Shown: positions 53,172 through 63,504, numbered from the stretch's first letter. The stretch is DNA of 64,000 bases from Chryseobacterium sp. Marseille-Q5410 (GCA_946892665.1 CAMPOT010000001.1:1612001-1676000), one strand, 5' to 3'. The notes: generated by a model from the letters alone, not told the origin. Translations and numbers: made by a program.

Positions 53172-53530
53172 ATGTACCGTATTGTATCGTTTTTGTATGA
53201 TTTTTACGCAAAGTGGAAAATGGCGATTGTTCAGAAGTGGTAGTATGCACAGCCGAAGATTATTTAGCAGCAATAGAATTGATCAATATATATCTAAATC
53301 ATAGCATCTTAATGTTCAATAATCTAGCAAGCCAGTCAGAATCTATTACCTACAAAATGAACAATAACAATTAAGCTTTTTATGAAGCATTACCACAAGC
53401 ATTCCAACGTAAAGAAGCTATAGAATTAGGTGCAAATTTCAGTCTATCAGAACGTTCAGTTGATTTTCTTAGAAACTCTGTACCCGAATTATTGTTTAAA
53501 ATTAAAACAGGATGGTATGAAAAAGTGTAA
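53172..53530 (+). pseudogene. 3' relic of a DUF3987 (primase-helicase-like) gene
   Basis: Pieces in different frames resemble the C-terminal part of DUF3987 proteins of Bacteroidota mobile elements: MYRIVSFLYDFYAK, then after a frameshift near 53210 ENGDCSEVVVCTAEDYLAAI, ELINIYLNHSILMFNNLASQ, a stop after KMNNNN, then AFYEALPQAFQRKEAIELGA, NFSLSERSVDFLRNSV and a final FKIKTGWYEKV. The upstream, larger part of the gene is absent. Remnant of an integrated element next to the type III system. Confidence 0.65.
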
Positions 53531-53597
53531 AATTTTATCTCATTTTTCAAGATACTTCCAACTTAAAAATGTATTTTAGCTCCTTAAATCCGCTAAT

Positions 53598-53798
53598 ATG
53601 AATAGGATTAAAGAAGTATTAGAAACCAAAGGATTAACGCAAACGTGGTTAGCAGACCAGTTAGGTAAAAGCTACAATATGGTCAATGCCTACGTGCAAA
53701 ATAGGCAGCAACCACGTTTAGAAGTGCTATACAATATAGCAAAAATCCTTAAGGTTAACGTAAAAGAATTATTAATAGACAACGAGCTTACGAATTAA
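53598..53798 (+). CDS. XRE-family HTH regulator of the type III R-M operon
   Basis: A 66-aa Cro/CI-type protein made of little more than the HTH: KEVLETKGLTQTWLADQLGK, then SYNMVNAYVQNRQQPRLEVL and AKILKVNVKELLID. It begins 7 bp before mod and on the same strand, so the three genes form one operon. Likely a controller (C-protein-like) of expression of the restriction genes; this is inferred. Confidence 0.88.
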   Translation: MNRIKEVLETKGLTQTWLADQLGKSYNMVNAYVQNRQQPRLEVLYNIAKILKVNVKELLIDNELTN

Positions 53799-53804
53799 TA
53801 TACA

Positions 53805-55760
53805 ATGAGTACAGAACAAGACATCACCCACAATATACAAGCCATCAATCCTAATTTGGAGAAACTGAAACAAGCATTTCCACATTGTTTTGATAAGAAT
53901 GGAGCTTTTGATTTTGCGAAGTTTAAAGCCGAGTTAGATAGCAATGATATTAACATTGCCAAAGAAGGTTATAGTTTAGATTGGTTAGGCAAATCGTATG
54001 CAAGGGTATTGGCAAGCGATGCAGCAACAACTTTACTCAAAGAAGATGAAGCACACAATGCAAAACCAGAGAATGCCCATAGCCAAAACTTATTGATAAA
54101 AGGTGATAATCTGGAAGTGCTGAAACACTTATCCAATGCCTATTACGAAAAGGTGAAAATGATTTATATAGACCCGCCTTACAATACAGGTTCTGATGGT
54201 TTTGTGTATAATGACGACCGTAAGTTTACCGCTAAACAATTACAAGAATTAGCAGGTGTAAGTGAGGACGAAGCCAAACGCATTTTAGAGTTTACCCAAA
54301 GCAATAGCAATTCGCACTCGGCATGGTTAACCTTTATGTACCCACGCTTATACATTGCCAAACAACTTTTAAAAGATGATGGCGTTATTTTCATATCCAT
54401 AGACGATAACGAAGTAGCGCAATTACGTTTATTGATGGATGAAGTGTTTGGGGAGGAGAATTTTGTAACTTCTTTTATTTGGAGAAGAAGAAAAACACAA
54501 GCAAACCTATCTAAAAATGTTGCACCAGTACACGATTATATATTATGTTTTGGGAAAAATCAAGAAGTTTTAAATTTAAATAAATTAGATTTTACAGATG
54601 ATTTTATTAAAAAAACATTCTCCAATCCAGACAATGATCCTAGAGGTTTATATCAAACTGGACCTATTGCAAGGCCTAAAAACTCATCAAATAAAGAATA
54701 TGAATTAACTATGCCAAATGGTAGAGTTATAAAAGCTAAATGGTCTTGCTCTCAAGAAACATTTAATACTTATGTTAGTGAAAATAGACTAGTAATACCT
54801 CGTGATGGGGAGGGAATGCCTAGGATTAAAATTTTTCTGAATGAATTAGAAGGGAAACTACCAAATACTTGGTTAGATAATATTGCAACAAATGATGAAG
54901 CTAGTAAAGAAATAGAAGAAATATTTGGTTCAAACGCATTTTTTTCATCTCCAAAGCCGACAAAATTGATAACTCAATTAATGAAAATAGGTTCAAATAA
55001 AGATGATATTATACTCGATTTTTTCGCTGGTTCAGGAACAACCGCTCATTCAGTAATGCAACTCAATGCAGAAGATGAAGGTAATAGAAAATTTATTTTG
55101 GTGCAATTACCTGAATTAATAGATGCTAAGAAAAGTAAGGCTGCTTACGATTTTTTCAAAGATGAGTTAGGCGTTATCCCACCGACTATTTTCGAGATTA
55201 CAAAAGAACGTATTATTCGTGCGGCTAAACAAATTAATGCAGAAATAGATAGCAAAATAGAAAAACTAAAGAACGAATTACCTACTGAAGAGAACAAAGC
55301 AGAAATAGCTAAAAACTTAGCACTCAAAACTCAAAACGCATTTAAAATCTACGAAACCACACCTATTTGGGAAGATTACGATTTCAAAGCCGAGAAATTG
55401 GCGAATGCCGAGAAATTATTTGATGATGATAAGTTAACTGAAGCAGATGTAAAAGCTTTATTTACTACTTGGAAAACCTATGATGGTTGCCCGCTTACAG
55501 AGCCTGTACAAGAAGTTGATTTAGCTGGCTATAAAGCGTATTACACCAAACAAAAATTGTATCTCATGCACAAAGGTTTTAGTACAGTTACTTTAAAAGC
55601 ATTATTAGAACAGATAGATGCAGATGCTAACTTTAACCCAACGGCTATTATTGCCTTTGGTTATTATTTCGAAAGCAAAGCGTTGCGTGAAATAGCAGAA
55701 AACATCAAAACTTACAATAACAAAAAGAACATCGACATCGACTTTATTACACGTTACTAA
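53805..55760 (+). CDS. mod: Type III restriction-modification methyltransferase (Mod)
   Basis: Site-specific N6-adenine DNA methyltransferase of 651 aa. Beta-class order: DPPYNTG (Asp123-Tyr126) first, then the AdoMet motif DFFAGSGTT (residues 405-413). The central ~210-380 region would be the target-recognition domain. A Glu/Lys-rich segment at ~470-510 and a C-terminal domain follow. Next gene res starts 2 bp after the stop. The mod part between 54470 and 55000 appears more AT-rich than the ends, as expected for a swapped recognition domain. No simple-sequence repeat for phase variation is visible. Confidence 0.93.
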   Translation: MSTEQDITHNIQAINPNLEKLKQAFPHCFDKNGAFDFAKFKAELDSNDINIAKEGYSLDWLGKSYARVLASDAATTLLKEDEAHNAKPENAHSQNLLIKGDNLEVLKHLSNAYYEKVKMIYIDPPYNTGSDGFVYNDDRKFTAKQLQELAGVSEDEAKRILEFTQSNSNSHSAWLTFMYPRLYIAKQLLKDDGVIFISIDDNEVAQLRLLMDEVFGEENFVTSFIWRRRKTQANLSKNVAPVHDYILCFGKNQEVLNLNKLDFTDDFIKKTFSNPDNDPRGLYQTGPIARPKNSSNKEYELTMPNGRVIKAKWSCSQETFNTYVSENRLVIPRDGEGMPRIKIFLNELEGKLPNTWLDNIATNDEASKEIEEIFGSNAFFSSPKPTKLITQLMKIGSNKDDIILDFFAGSGTTAHSVMQLNAEDEGNRKFILVQLPELIDAKKSKAAYDFFKDELGVIPPTIFEITKERIIRAAKQINAEIDSKIEKLKNELPTEENKAEIAKNLALKTQNAFKIYETTPIWEDYDFKAEKLANAEKLFDDDKLTEADVKALFTTWKTYDGCPLTEPVQEVDLAGYKAYYTKQKLYLMHKGFSTVTLKALLEQIDADANFNPTAIIAFGYYFESKALREIAENIKTYNNKKNIDIDFITRY

Positions 55761-55762
55761 TT

Positions 55763-58645
55763 ATGAAGGGATTTAATTTTGAAAAAAATCTTGACCATCA
55801 AGCACAGGCGGTAGAAGCCACTATGCGTGTGTTTGAACACGTGAATAAAGTGTTGCCCGATGGTACAGATAAGCAGTGCATCAATCCATTATTAGATTAT
55901 AAAGATTTTCAGTATTGGAGAAATGTAAAGGAACTAGAAAAAAATAATTCATTAGATGGTGTTGTACACCACAAACGCACCAACATCATAGATATTATGA
56001 TGGAAACAGGTACAGGGAAAACTTATACTTATACCAAAACAATGTTTGAACTGAACAAGCATTACGGGATTTTTAAGTTTATCGTAGTAGTTCCTACTTT
56101 GTCTATTAAGGCAGGTACGATTAATTTCTTGAAGTCAGATTCTTCTCGTGAGCATTTCTATGAGCAATATGGCAAAACATTAAAATTGCACGTAGTAGAA
56201 AGCCAAACCAATAAGAAATCAAAGAAAAGCTATATTCCATCTGCCGTTAATAGTTTTGTGAAAGCGGGCGATTTTGATAAGAATAGCATACAAGTAATGA
56301 TTATCAATGCAGGTATGATTAATTCTAAAACGATGGCAGATAAATTTGATGTAGGTTTGTTTGATAAATACAACGTTCCGTTTGATGCCATTGCAGCCAC
56401 ACGCCCATTTATGATCATAGACGAGCCGCACAAATTTTCGCAAGACAATACCACGTGGAAAAATCTACTAAAGATGCAACCACAGATTATTTTGCGTTAT
56501 GGTGCGACGTTTACTCAAACCGAAAATTTAGTCTATACACTTTCGGCAGTAGATGCCTTTTCTAAAAACTTGGTAAAAGGGGTTATTGGTCATATCACCG
56601 AATTTGACGAAGGTAAAAATGCTTTAGTTAAGCTGATTGATACCGATGGTAAAGAAGCCTCGTTTGAAGTGAATGAGGGAACGACAAGAAAATCCATCAA
56701 AATTGGTAAAGGCGATAGTTTAAGTTGTGTGCATTCGCAAATGACAGATTTGTTCTTAGAGCAAATGAATAAATCTAAAATTGTTTTATCAAATGGCTTA
56801 GAACTGAAAAAAGGCGATAAAATCAATCCGTATTCTTACGCAGAAACCTTACAAGAACTAATGATTCAAAAGGCGATCAAAAAGCATTTTGAAATAGAAA
56901 AAGACTTGTTAACTCGTGAAGTTCGTATTAAGCCTTTAACCTTATTCTTTATTGATAATATTGATGAGTACAGACCAGAAGATAAATCTAAAAAAGGTAG
57001 TTTAGAATTATTAGTTGAATTATATATCCAAAATGAGATTAATTCACTACTAAATCAAGATATACCTAAAACATATAGGGAATTTTTAGAAAAGTCATTA
57101 AAGAATGTACATTTGACACACGGTGGTTATTTCTCGAAAGATAATTCAGATAAAGATGAAGCTATTGAGAAAGAAATCAATGAGATCCTACACGACAAAG
57201 AAGCGATTTTAGACTTGGATAATCCACGTCGTTTTATATTTTCTAAATGGACGTTGCGTGAGGGTTGGGATAATCCGAATGTATTTCAAATTTGTAAACT
57301 AAGAAGCAGTGGTTCTGAAATATCAAAGCTACAAGAAGTAGGTCGTGGTTTGCGTTTGCCTGTTAATGAATACGGTAACCGTGTAAAAGACGAGCAATTT
57401 TATTTAAACTACTTTGTAGACTTTACCGAATCCGATTTTGTAGATAAGCTAGTCAATGAGATCAACGAAAAATCGGGAGCTATTTCTATTGAAGCCTTTC
57501 CAGAGAAGTTAACTGAAGATATTATCAAAAAAATTACTGAAGCATACAGCATTTCGGAAGATGATTTATTGGAAATTTTAGATGAAAACAATTTAATAAC
57601 AAGAACTAATAAATTTAAAGAAGGCGGCTGGGATTATATCAAACAAAACTATCCAAATATCTTTCAAGGGGTTAATTCGTCTAAAATTCGTAAAGCTACT
57701 GATGCACCAAAGAAAATTTCTGTGCGTACAGAAAAGTATGCAGAACTAAAAGCCTTATGGGAAAAACTGAATGAGAAAGTAGTTTTAGAATATAAGTTTG
57801 ATGATGAAGCGCAATTCACCACTTTACTAAAAGACTTCTTTACAGACTTAAAGAGTAAGTTTAAGGTAGAAGGGTTACAGAATAGAACAAAAAAAATTAT
57901 AATACAAGACTATGAAGCGTTACTAGATGAAGAAGTGTCTATTTATGATGATGAAATTACGCCTGTTTCAACAATGTTATACAGTGATTTTATCAAAGAA
58001 TTGGCAAAGGTTTTAAATATCAATCTGAAAACTATTCATCAAGCATTTGTAGATGCTGATATAGAAATTGATCAATATCTGAATGCGTCAACCATTCGTA
58101 TCATCAAGCAAGGGTTTAATGAATTCTTGATGCATAATGCGATAGATAAGTTTTCTATTGGCTATCAAAAGGTAAATAACAGTATACATCCAACAAAGCT
58201 AACAGATGCACAAGGTAATCCGGTGGAAGAAATCAATGCAGGAGATATTGGCGTTCAATTCAGTGAGGATAAGGTAGCCGAGAACTATTATTTTGAAGAG
58301 TTATTTTACGATTCGGAATTAGAAAAGAAAAACATTACAGAAAAGATTAAAGAAGTTATAGTATTTACTAAAATTCCGAAGAATTCTATTAAAATTCCTG
58401 TGGCAGGTGGAGCCAGTTATTCTCCAGATTTTGCCTATGTGTTAGATTTTAAAGATGGCGAAAAACAATTGCATTTTATTGTAGAAACTAAAGATGTAGC
58501 GGGAGATAATAAATTGCGTGAGGAAGAAAAACAAAAAATCAAACACGCTGAAATATTATTTGATGGTGCAGTAAAGGTTTCCTTTAAATCGCAATTCAGT
58601 AACACTAAGATTACTGAACTGATAAAGGAAGTGTATAGAGGTTAA
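55763..58645 (+). CDS. res: Type III restriction enzyme, Res subunit
   Basis: ATP-dependent helicase-nuclease of 960 aa that with Mod cleaves DNA with unmethylated inverted sites. Walker A is METGTGKT (Lys86), motif II is DEPH (Asp220-His223) as usual for Res proteins, and motif VI is LQEVGRGLRLPVN. The C-terminal nuclease has the PD-(D/E)xK pattern: SPDFAY with Asp889 and FIVETKD with Glu908 and Lys910. All key residues are present, so the system looks intact. A terminator follows. Confidence 0.94.
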   Translation: MKGFNFEKNLDHQAQAVEATMRVFEHVNKVLPDGTDKQCINPLLDYKDFQYWRNVKELEKNNSLDGVVHHKRTNIIDIMMETGTGKTYTYTKTMFELNKHYGIFKFIVVVPTLSIKAGTINFLKSDSSREHFYEQYGKTLKLHVVESQTNKKSKKSYIPSAVNSFVKAGDFDKNSIQVMIINAGMINSKTMADKFDVGLFDKYNVPFDAIAATRPFMIIDEPHKFSQDNTTWKNLLKMQPQIILRYGATFTQTENLVYTLSAVDAFSKNLVKGVIGHITEFDEGKNALVKLIDTDGKEASFEVNEGTTRKSIKIGKGDSLSCVHSQMTDLFLEQMNKSKIVLSNGLELKKGDKINPYSYAETLQELMIQKAIKKHFEIEKDLLTREVRIKPLTLFFIDNIDEYRPEDKSKKGSLELLVELYIQNEINSLLNQDIPKTYREFLEKSLKNVHLTHGGYFSKDNSDKDEAIEKEINEILHDKEAILDLDNPRRFIFSKWTLREGWDNPNVFQICKLRSSGSEISKLQEVGRGLRLPVNEYGNRVKDEQFYLNYFVDFTESDFVDKLVNEINEKSGAISIEAFPEKLTEDIIKKITEAYSISEDDLLEILDENNLITRTNKFKEGGWDYIKQNYPNIFQGVNSSKIRKATDAPKKISVRTEKYAELKALWEKLNEKVVLEYKFDDEAQFTTLLKDFFTDLKSKFKVEGLQNRTKKIIIQDYEALLDEEVSIYDDEITPVSTMLYSDFIKELAKVLNINLKTIHQAFVDADIEIDQYLNASTIRIIKQGFNEFLMHNAIDKFSIGYQKVNNSIHPTKLTDAQGNPVEEINAGDIGVQFSEDKVAENYYFEELFYDSELEKKNITEKIKEVIVFTKIPKNSIKIPVAGGASYSPDFAYVLDFKDGEKQLHFIVETKDVAGDNKLREEEKQKIKHAEILFDGAVKVSFKSQFSNTKITELIKEVYRG

Positions 58646-58648
58646 TTT

Positions 58649-58675
58649 AAAGGCGCAAAAATTTGCTCCTTTTTT
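58649..58675 (+). terminator. Rho-independent terminator after res
   Basis: Stem AAAGG.GCAAA / TTTGC.CCTTT with one internal mismatch, followed by a T run. Confidence 0.7.
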
Positions 58676-58754
58676 ATATCCCTAAAATATTGTAAGTTAG
58701 TTGTATACATTCAGTACTGACGGTTAATAAAAGCGTTTTTGCACGGTAATAAAC

Positions 58755-61295
58755 TTAATTATTTTCAAACAATTTTTCTATACTTTTAAGCATATCGATT
58801 CCCTTTCTTAAAACAGGCTTGAAGAGGTCGCCTTTTTTTTCTAATCGTGATAATGCATTTTCGATGTTAAAATCGGTGGGTTGCAAACCTGGTTTCAGTT
58901 CGCTCCATTCAATGGGCATGGAAACAGGAGCGCCGTTTTTTGGTCTTAGAGAATAAACACTTGCCAAAGTTTGGCCGCGCCGGTTTTGAAGATAATCCAG
59001 ATAGATTTTATTTTTATCTCTTTTCTGCAGCGCACGCTCCAAAGTAGTGAGTTGCGGAAGTTCCTTCTGAACCAGCTGCATCAGAATATGCCCGAAATCT
59101 TTTACCTGCTCAAACGAATATTTTGCACCCATCGGAACATAAATGTGAATTCCCGAACTTCCCGAAGTTTTACAATAACCATCAATTTTTCCTCTGTCTA
59201 ATACATTTTTGACCATTTTTGCGGTTTCAATGACTTCATCAAACGTATTGTTTTCGGATGGATCTAAATCCAATACCAAATAATCCGGTTGATCAAGGGT
59301 ATTAATTTGACTTGTCCAGGTATTGAATTCGATGCAGCCCAAATTATTCAAATAAGCCATTGCTGCCTTGTCGTTACAAATAATGTAATTGATGTATTTC
59401 TCGGTAGATTCTGAAAAGATTTTTTGGGTTTCAATCCAGTCCGGAGTTTCTTCGGCGGCATCTTTTTGGTAAAAACTCATTCCATCAATTCCATTCGGAA
59501 ACCGATTCAGAGATTGTGGACGGTTTTTTAAATAAGGAAGTATATATTTTGAAATATTTTGATAAAAAGCAATAACATCACCTTTTGTTACTTGATCTTT
59601 CGGAAAATAAAGTTTGTTTTGGTTGGTGAGTTTTACTTGCTTTTGATCAATTTTCTGGAGTTGTTCATTTTTTCTTTCGGTCACTGATTTTTTTAGGGGT
59701 ACCAACGCTTCATTTGCGGTTTTTTTATTCTCGAAATTCAGTTCATGCGCATTAATATCTTCGCGTAAACCGAGAAAAACAGGATGTCGAAAAATGTTGT
59801 CATTCGTTAACTCGGTAAACTTAATTTCTGCAACCAGTTCGGGTTTTAGCCAGGTAGGTTTATCATTGGTTTTAGGAATGGTTTTAAATGGTGATTTCTC
59901 GATGATGAGCGGTTTCATTTTTTCATACAATTCAACCAAAGTTTTATCACTGAATCCAGTTCCGGTGTGCCCGCAAAATATAAGTTCCTCTCCGTTGTAT
60001 CGTCCTAAAATAAGCGAGCCAAATTTCTTTCTGCTTCCCTTTGGTGCTGTAAAACCACAAATGATTACTTCCTCTGTTTGTTGACTTTTTATTTTTAGCC
60101 AGTCGCTGCTTCGCATTCCTTCCCGATAGGTACTTTCGGTCTGTTTTGCCATCATTCCTTCCAACTCCATTTGTTCAATTAGGGTGAAAAACTTTTCGCC
60201 ATCTTCCAAAATATGGTCGTGATACTTCACCAATTCTGTTTCTACCAAAGCTTCTTTCAACAGTTCTTTTCTTTGAAGGTAAGTGAGGTTCTCGGTAGAA
60301 TGTCCGTTGAGCCAAAGTAAATCAAATACTTGATAGATCACCATAATATTGGGGTTGTCGCCAATTTTTTGTAACCATTGGAAATTTGGTTTCCCCGTGT
60401 CGTCATAGGCCACCAATTCCCCGTCGAGAATCATCTGATGCTGCTGAAGTTTTAATGAATTGGCAACTTTTTTGAATTTTTCAAGGTAGGAAAGTCCGTT
60501 GCGGGAGTAGAGTTGAAGTTCATTACGCAAATCGGCAATGGCACGATAACCGTCCCATTTTATTTCGAACGCCCAACCTTTTTTTGTAAAAGGTTTTTCG
60601 GAGCTTTCGGCAAGCATGGGAGTAATAAAATTTTTAAGTTTTTTCTCTCCTGAAAGAGCGGGTGCGTAGTTTTTAAATGATTTTGTTGATTCGTCTTGAA
60701 CTTGTTTTTTTTTGTTTTTCTTAATTTCTAAAGCTGCGGTAACTTTGGAATTCGGATCGGTGTTTTCTTCTGCATCGTAATATTCCAAAGCGAATTGGTC
60801 TCTATGTTTGATAAGCAACCACGCATTTTCATCTTTCGAGTTTTTAATTTTTACCAAAGCAAATTCCCCTTTAAGTTTTTTACCATGAAGAATAAATTTC
60901 ATTGATTCCCGGTGAAGCTCGCTTCTCATCACCAAATCATCGCTCTTTCCCTTGAGTTTTTCTAACGGCTCATAGGTTCCTTCGTCCCAAATTTCCACTT
61001 CACCGGCGCCATAATTTCCTTTCGGGATAGTTCCCTCAAAAGTTCGGTAAGAGTAGGGATGATCTTCCACCATCATTGCTAATCTTTTGTCATCAGGATT
61101 TAAAGAAGGACCTTTGGGAATGGCCCAACTTTTCAAAACACCATCCATCTCCAACCGGAAATCATAATGAAGTCGACTTGCTGCATGACGCTGAACCACA
61201 AATTTTAATTTTCCGTTAGAGCTTTCTGCTTTTCCTTCAGGTTCATCGGTTTTTGTGAAATCGCGCTTAGCGTTATACTGATCAAGGGAGTTCAT
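58755..61295 (-). CDS. ligD: DNA ligase D (PE-LIG-POL)
   Basis: Multifunctional end-joining enzyme of 846 aa. The N-terminal phosphoesterase has His37, His43, Asp45, Arg47, His79 and Tyr83, matching the Pseudomonas LigD PE active site in spacing. The ATP-dependent ligase follows, with nucleotidyl lysine Lys246 in EIKWDGYR. The polymerase (primase-type) is at the C-terminus with metal-binding Asp676 and Asp678 in LDLDPSEN. Linkers are Lys/Glu-rich. PE-LIG-POL is the usual order in Bacteroidota. It lies 61 bp downstream of ku, in one operon. Confidence 0.95.
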   Translation of the reverse strand: MNSLDQYNAKRDFTKTDEPEGKAESSNGKLKFVVQRHAASRLHYDFRLEMDGVLKSWAIPKGPSLNPDDKRLAMMVEDHPYSYRTFEGTIPKGNYGAGEVEIWDEGTYEPLEKLKGKSDDLVMRSELHRESMKFILHGKKLKGEFALVKIKNSKDENAWLLIKHRDQFALEYYDAEENTDPNSKVTAALEIKKNKKKQVQDESTKSFKNYAPALSGEKKLKNFITPMLAESSEKPFTKKGWAFEIKWDGYRAIADLRNELQLYSRNGLSYLEKFKKVANSLKLQQHQMILDGELVAYDDTGKPNFQWLQKIGDNPNIMVIYQVFDLLWLNGHSTENLTYLQRKELLKEALVETELVKYHDHILEDGEKFFTLIEQMELEGMMAKQTESTYREGMRSSDWLKIKSQQTEEVIICGFTAPKGSRKKFGSLILGRYNGEELIFCGHTGTGFSDKTLVELYEKMKPLIIEKSPFKTIPKTNDKPTWLKPELVAEIKFTELTNDNIFRHPVFLGLREDINAHELNFENKKTANEALVPLKKSVTERKNEQLQKIDQKQVKLTNQNKLYFPKDQVTKGDVIAFYQNISKYILPYLKNRPQSLNRFPNGIDGMSFYQKDAAEETPDWIETQKIFSESTEKYINYIICNDKAAMAYLNNLGCIEFNTWTSQINTLDQPDYLVLDLDPSENNTFDEVIETAKMVKNVLDRGKIDGYCKTSGSSGIHIYVPMGAKYSFEQVKDFGHILMQLVQKELPQLTTLERALQKRDKNKIYLDYLQNRRGQTLASVYSLRPKNGAPVSMPIEWSELKPGLQPTDFNIENALSRLEKKGDLFKPVLRKGIDMLKSIEKLFENN

Positions 61296-61356
61296 TTCTG
61301 GTGTATTTTCGGTATTTGAATTTTGGTGCGGGTTTAAAAGATTAATGTTACTCTAA

Positions 61357-62136
61357 TTAACCAGCCTTCATTTTTCCTGCATCCAAACTTGCTTTAAGCT
61401 GAGCCATTAAATCAGTTGCTGTTGTGGAAACTTCTTCTTTCGCCTCTGTTTTTTTGGTTTCGCCTTTGGCTTTAGCTTTAATGATTTTCATTAAATCCTC
61501 GTTATAGGTATTTTTAAATTTGGCTGGATCAAAGGTAGTTTGCAACTGTTTGATAAGCGATTCTGCCATCTTTAATTCTTCTGTCTGCGGCTTTTTTGCG
61601 GATGGCAATTTTAAATCCTCGAAACTGCGCAATTCTTCCGGATAACGCATTCGGTTAACCATCAATATTTTGTCTTCATACGGACGAACCAAACAAAGAA
61701 TCTCTTTTTCGCGTAAAATAAAAGTTCCTATTCCTGCCATTTTGGTTTTGATCAAGGCGTTCAGCAAAAGTCGATAAGCGTCTTCACCATTTTTTTGCGG
61801 TTCCAGAAAGTAGGAGGTTTCGAAATATGCACTGTCGATTTCCTGAATATTTACAAATTGTTTAATATTCAAAATTTTTGATTTTTCCGGACTTACTTCA
61901 TTGAAATCTTCTTCCGTTAGTACGATATATTGGTCTTCCAACTTGTAACCTTTTACAATGTTTTCGTATTTCACTTCCTTTCCGGTTTTTGCATTAATTC
62001 TTTTAAACTGAATATTGGAAAGATCCTCCTTATCTAACATATCCAAATCAAGATTACTTTCTTCGGTTGCAGAGTAGAGTTTTATAGGGATATTTACCAA
62101 ACCGAAACCGATGGCTCCGTTCCAAATTGCTCTCAT
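61357..62136 (-). CDS. ku: Non-homologous end-joining protein Ku
   Basis: Homodimeric ring protein binding double-strand ends and recruiting LigD (259 aa). Seen: MRAIWNGAIGFGLVNIPIKL start, FKRINAKTGKEVKYENIVKG, and LTEEDFNEVSPEKSKILNIK. The C-terminal Lys-rich tail (AKAKGETKKTEAKEEVST) is normal for bacterial Ku. First gene of ku-ligD. Confidence 0.96.
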   Translation of the reverse strand: MRAIWNGAIGFGLVNIPIKLYSATEESNLDLDMLDKEDLSNIQFKRINAKTGKEVKYENIVKGYKLEDQYIVLTEEDFNEVSPEKSKILNIKQFVNIQEIDSAYFETSYFLEPQKNGEDAYRLLLNALIKTKMAGIGTFILREKEILCLVRPYEDKILMVNRMRYPEELRSFEDLKLPSAKKPQTEELKMAESLIKQLQTTFDPAKFKNTYNEDLMKIIKAKAKGETKKTEAKEEVSTTATDLMAQLKASLDAGKMKAG

Positions 62137-62575
62137 ATTTTTTTTGTTAATGTTAGTGAATGGTTTTCAACTTTTCAATCAAAAGTTGTTCCGTCGGCTG
62201 GATAAGGAACTACAAATTATATACGAGATATCTCATTAAGACATTTTAAGGTTATTATTAAAGCATTAGAAGAATATCAAAATTGATCAGAATCGCCATC
62301 CTTAAAATCAGGTGAACCATTTTTTGGAACATTGGATAAGATTTTATAATAATAAGTGTGGGAATCTGCGAAGACCACATCACGTTGTTTAGGAATGATA
62401 ATTTACAAAAGAATCCAGTTATTTACTTCCCTGCAAGTTTCTTATGGGTTGGTGTGTTCAAAAAGAAATTAGCAACATTCGCTCAGGCGAATTACAAATG
62501 CTTTCTTCAAGAAATGCTAGAAATGTAACCTCAATACCATTTTCTATATTCTTCTTTCAATCATCAAAAATTTCC
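62137..62575. other. Intergenic region between ku and the SRAP gene
   Basis: About 440 bp. No gene with a supported start; a short open stretch (62391-62528, ending FKKKLATFAQANYKCFLQEM-LEM) has no start codon and is unrecognised, perhaps a gene remnant. Confidence 0.35.
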
Positions 62576-62583
62576 TACCTTTG
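62576..62583 (+). promoter_or_regulatory. -7 promoter element of the SRAP gene
   Basis: TACCTTTG, exact TAnnTTTG, 16 bp before the start codon. No TTG at -33. Confidence 0.45.
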
Positions 62584-62599
62584 AGTAAACCAAATCACA

Positions 62600-63244
62600 A
62601 TGTGCAACTACGTTAGTGTCGATTTTACACAAAAAGAACTGGAGAAAGCCTACCAATCGCAATACGTTGGAGAACCATACACAAAATCCGACAATATCAA
62701 TGGCTTTGCCAATCCCAAACTTCCGGTGATACTGGACCGTGATACAGACCATATTTTGGCTGCGCAGTGGGGGTTTCTTCCATCATGGGCCACCAATAGC
62801 GATTTCGCAAAGAAAACCCTGAACGCCAGAATGGAAGAAGTTCATCAGAAACCAACCTATAAAAACTACACCAACAACCGCTGTCTTATACTGGTCAGCG
62901 CATTTCACGAATGGAAATGGCTGGACGGCAGAGGGAAGAGAAAAGACCATTACCTCATCAAAATCAAAAACCAAGAAATTTTCGCAATTGGCGGACTGTA
63001 CAATATTTGGACTGATCCAGCGACCGATGAACAAATTCTTACCTGTACGGTGGGAACTACGGAAGCCAATCCGCTTATGGCAGAAATCCACAACACCAAA
63101 CACCGGATGCCCATTCTGCTTAACCGCGAAATCCAATATCGTTGGCTGGATGATATCCCGGTGGAAGATTTCCTTTATCCGAATTACAATCCCCAACTCG
63201 TTGCGGAAAACCTCAGCAATCTAGAAACCCCGACTTTATTTTAA
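62600..63244 (+). CDS. SOS response-associated peptidase (SRAP, YedK/HMCES-like)
   Basis: Forms a thiazolidine DNA-protein crosslink with abasic sites in single-stranded DNA. Active residues are seen: Cys2 (after Met removal the N-terminal nucleophile), Asn75 in LNARMEE, Glu104 in AFHEW and His168 in TKHRMP, equivalent to Cys2, Asn75, Glu105 and His160 of E. coli YedK. The length of 214 aa is normal. Divergent from ku-ligD, so two DNA-damage functions share this locus. Confidence 0.95.
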   Translation: MCNYVSVDFTQKELEKAYQSQYVGEPYTKSDNINGFANPKLPVILDRDTDHILAAQWGFLPSWATNSDFAKKTLNARMEEVHQKPTYKNYTNNRCLILVSAFHEWKWLDGRGKRKDHYLIKIKNQEIFAIGGLYNIWTDPATDEQILTCTVGTTEANPLMAEIHNTKHRMPILLNREIQYRWLDDIPVEDFLYPNYNPQLVAENLSNLETPTLF

Positions 63245-63450
63245 AGACAGATTTCGAAAAAAAATATTGATCTGTATTTTCACTGCTGTTTAAAATTGCA
63301 TTGATTGCCTTATTTAAGTTCAATGCAAGAACAGTTGAGAATTGACATGACCATCATTTTTGTTTAAAAATGGGGAGTCGTTTTACTTCTATTCAAAATC
63401 CAGATTAATATTTTTTTTCAGAAAAAATATCAACTATGAAGCTTTTATTT

Positions 63451-63458
63451 TATCTTTG
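63451..63458 (+). promoter_or_regulatory. -7 promoter element of cphA
   Basis: TATCTTTG, exact match, 46 bp before the cphA start. No TTG at -33. The rest of 63245-63504 shows nothing. Confidence 0.4.
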
Positions 63459-63504
63459 ATATGATTACTGAGCAACACGTTCACCAATAATAGAGAAAGA
63501 AACT

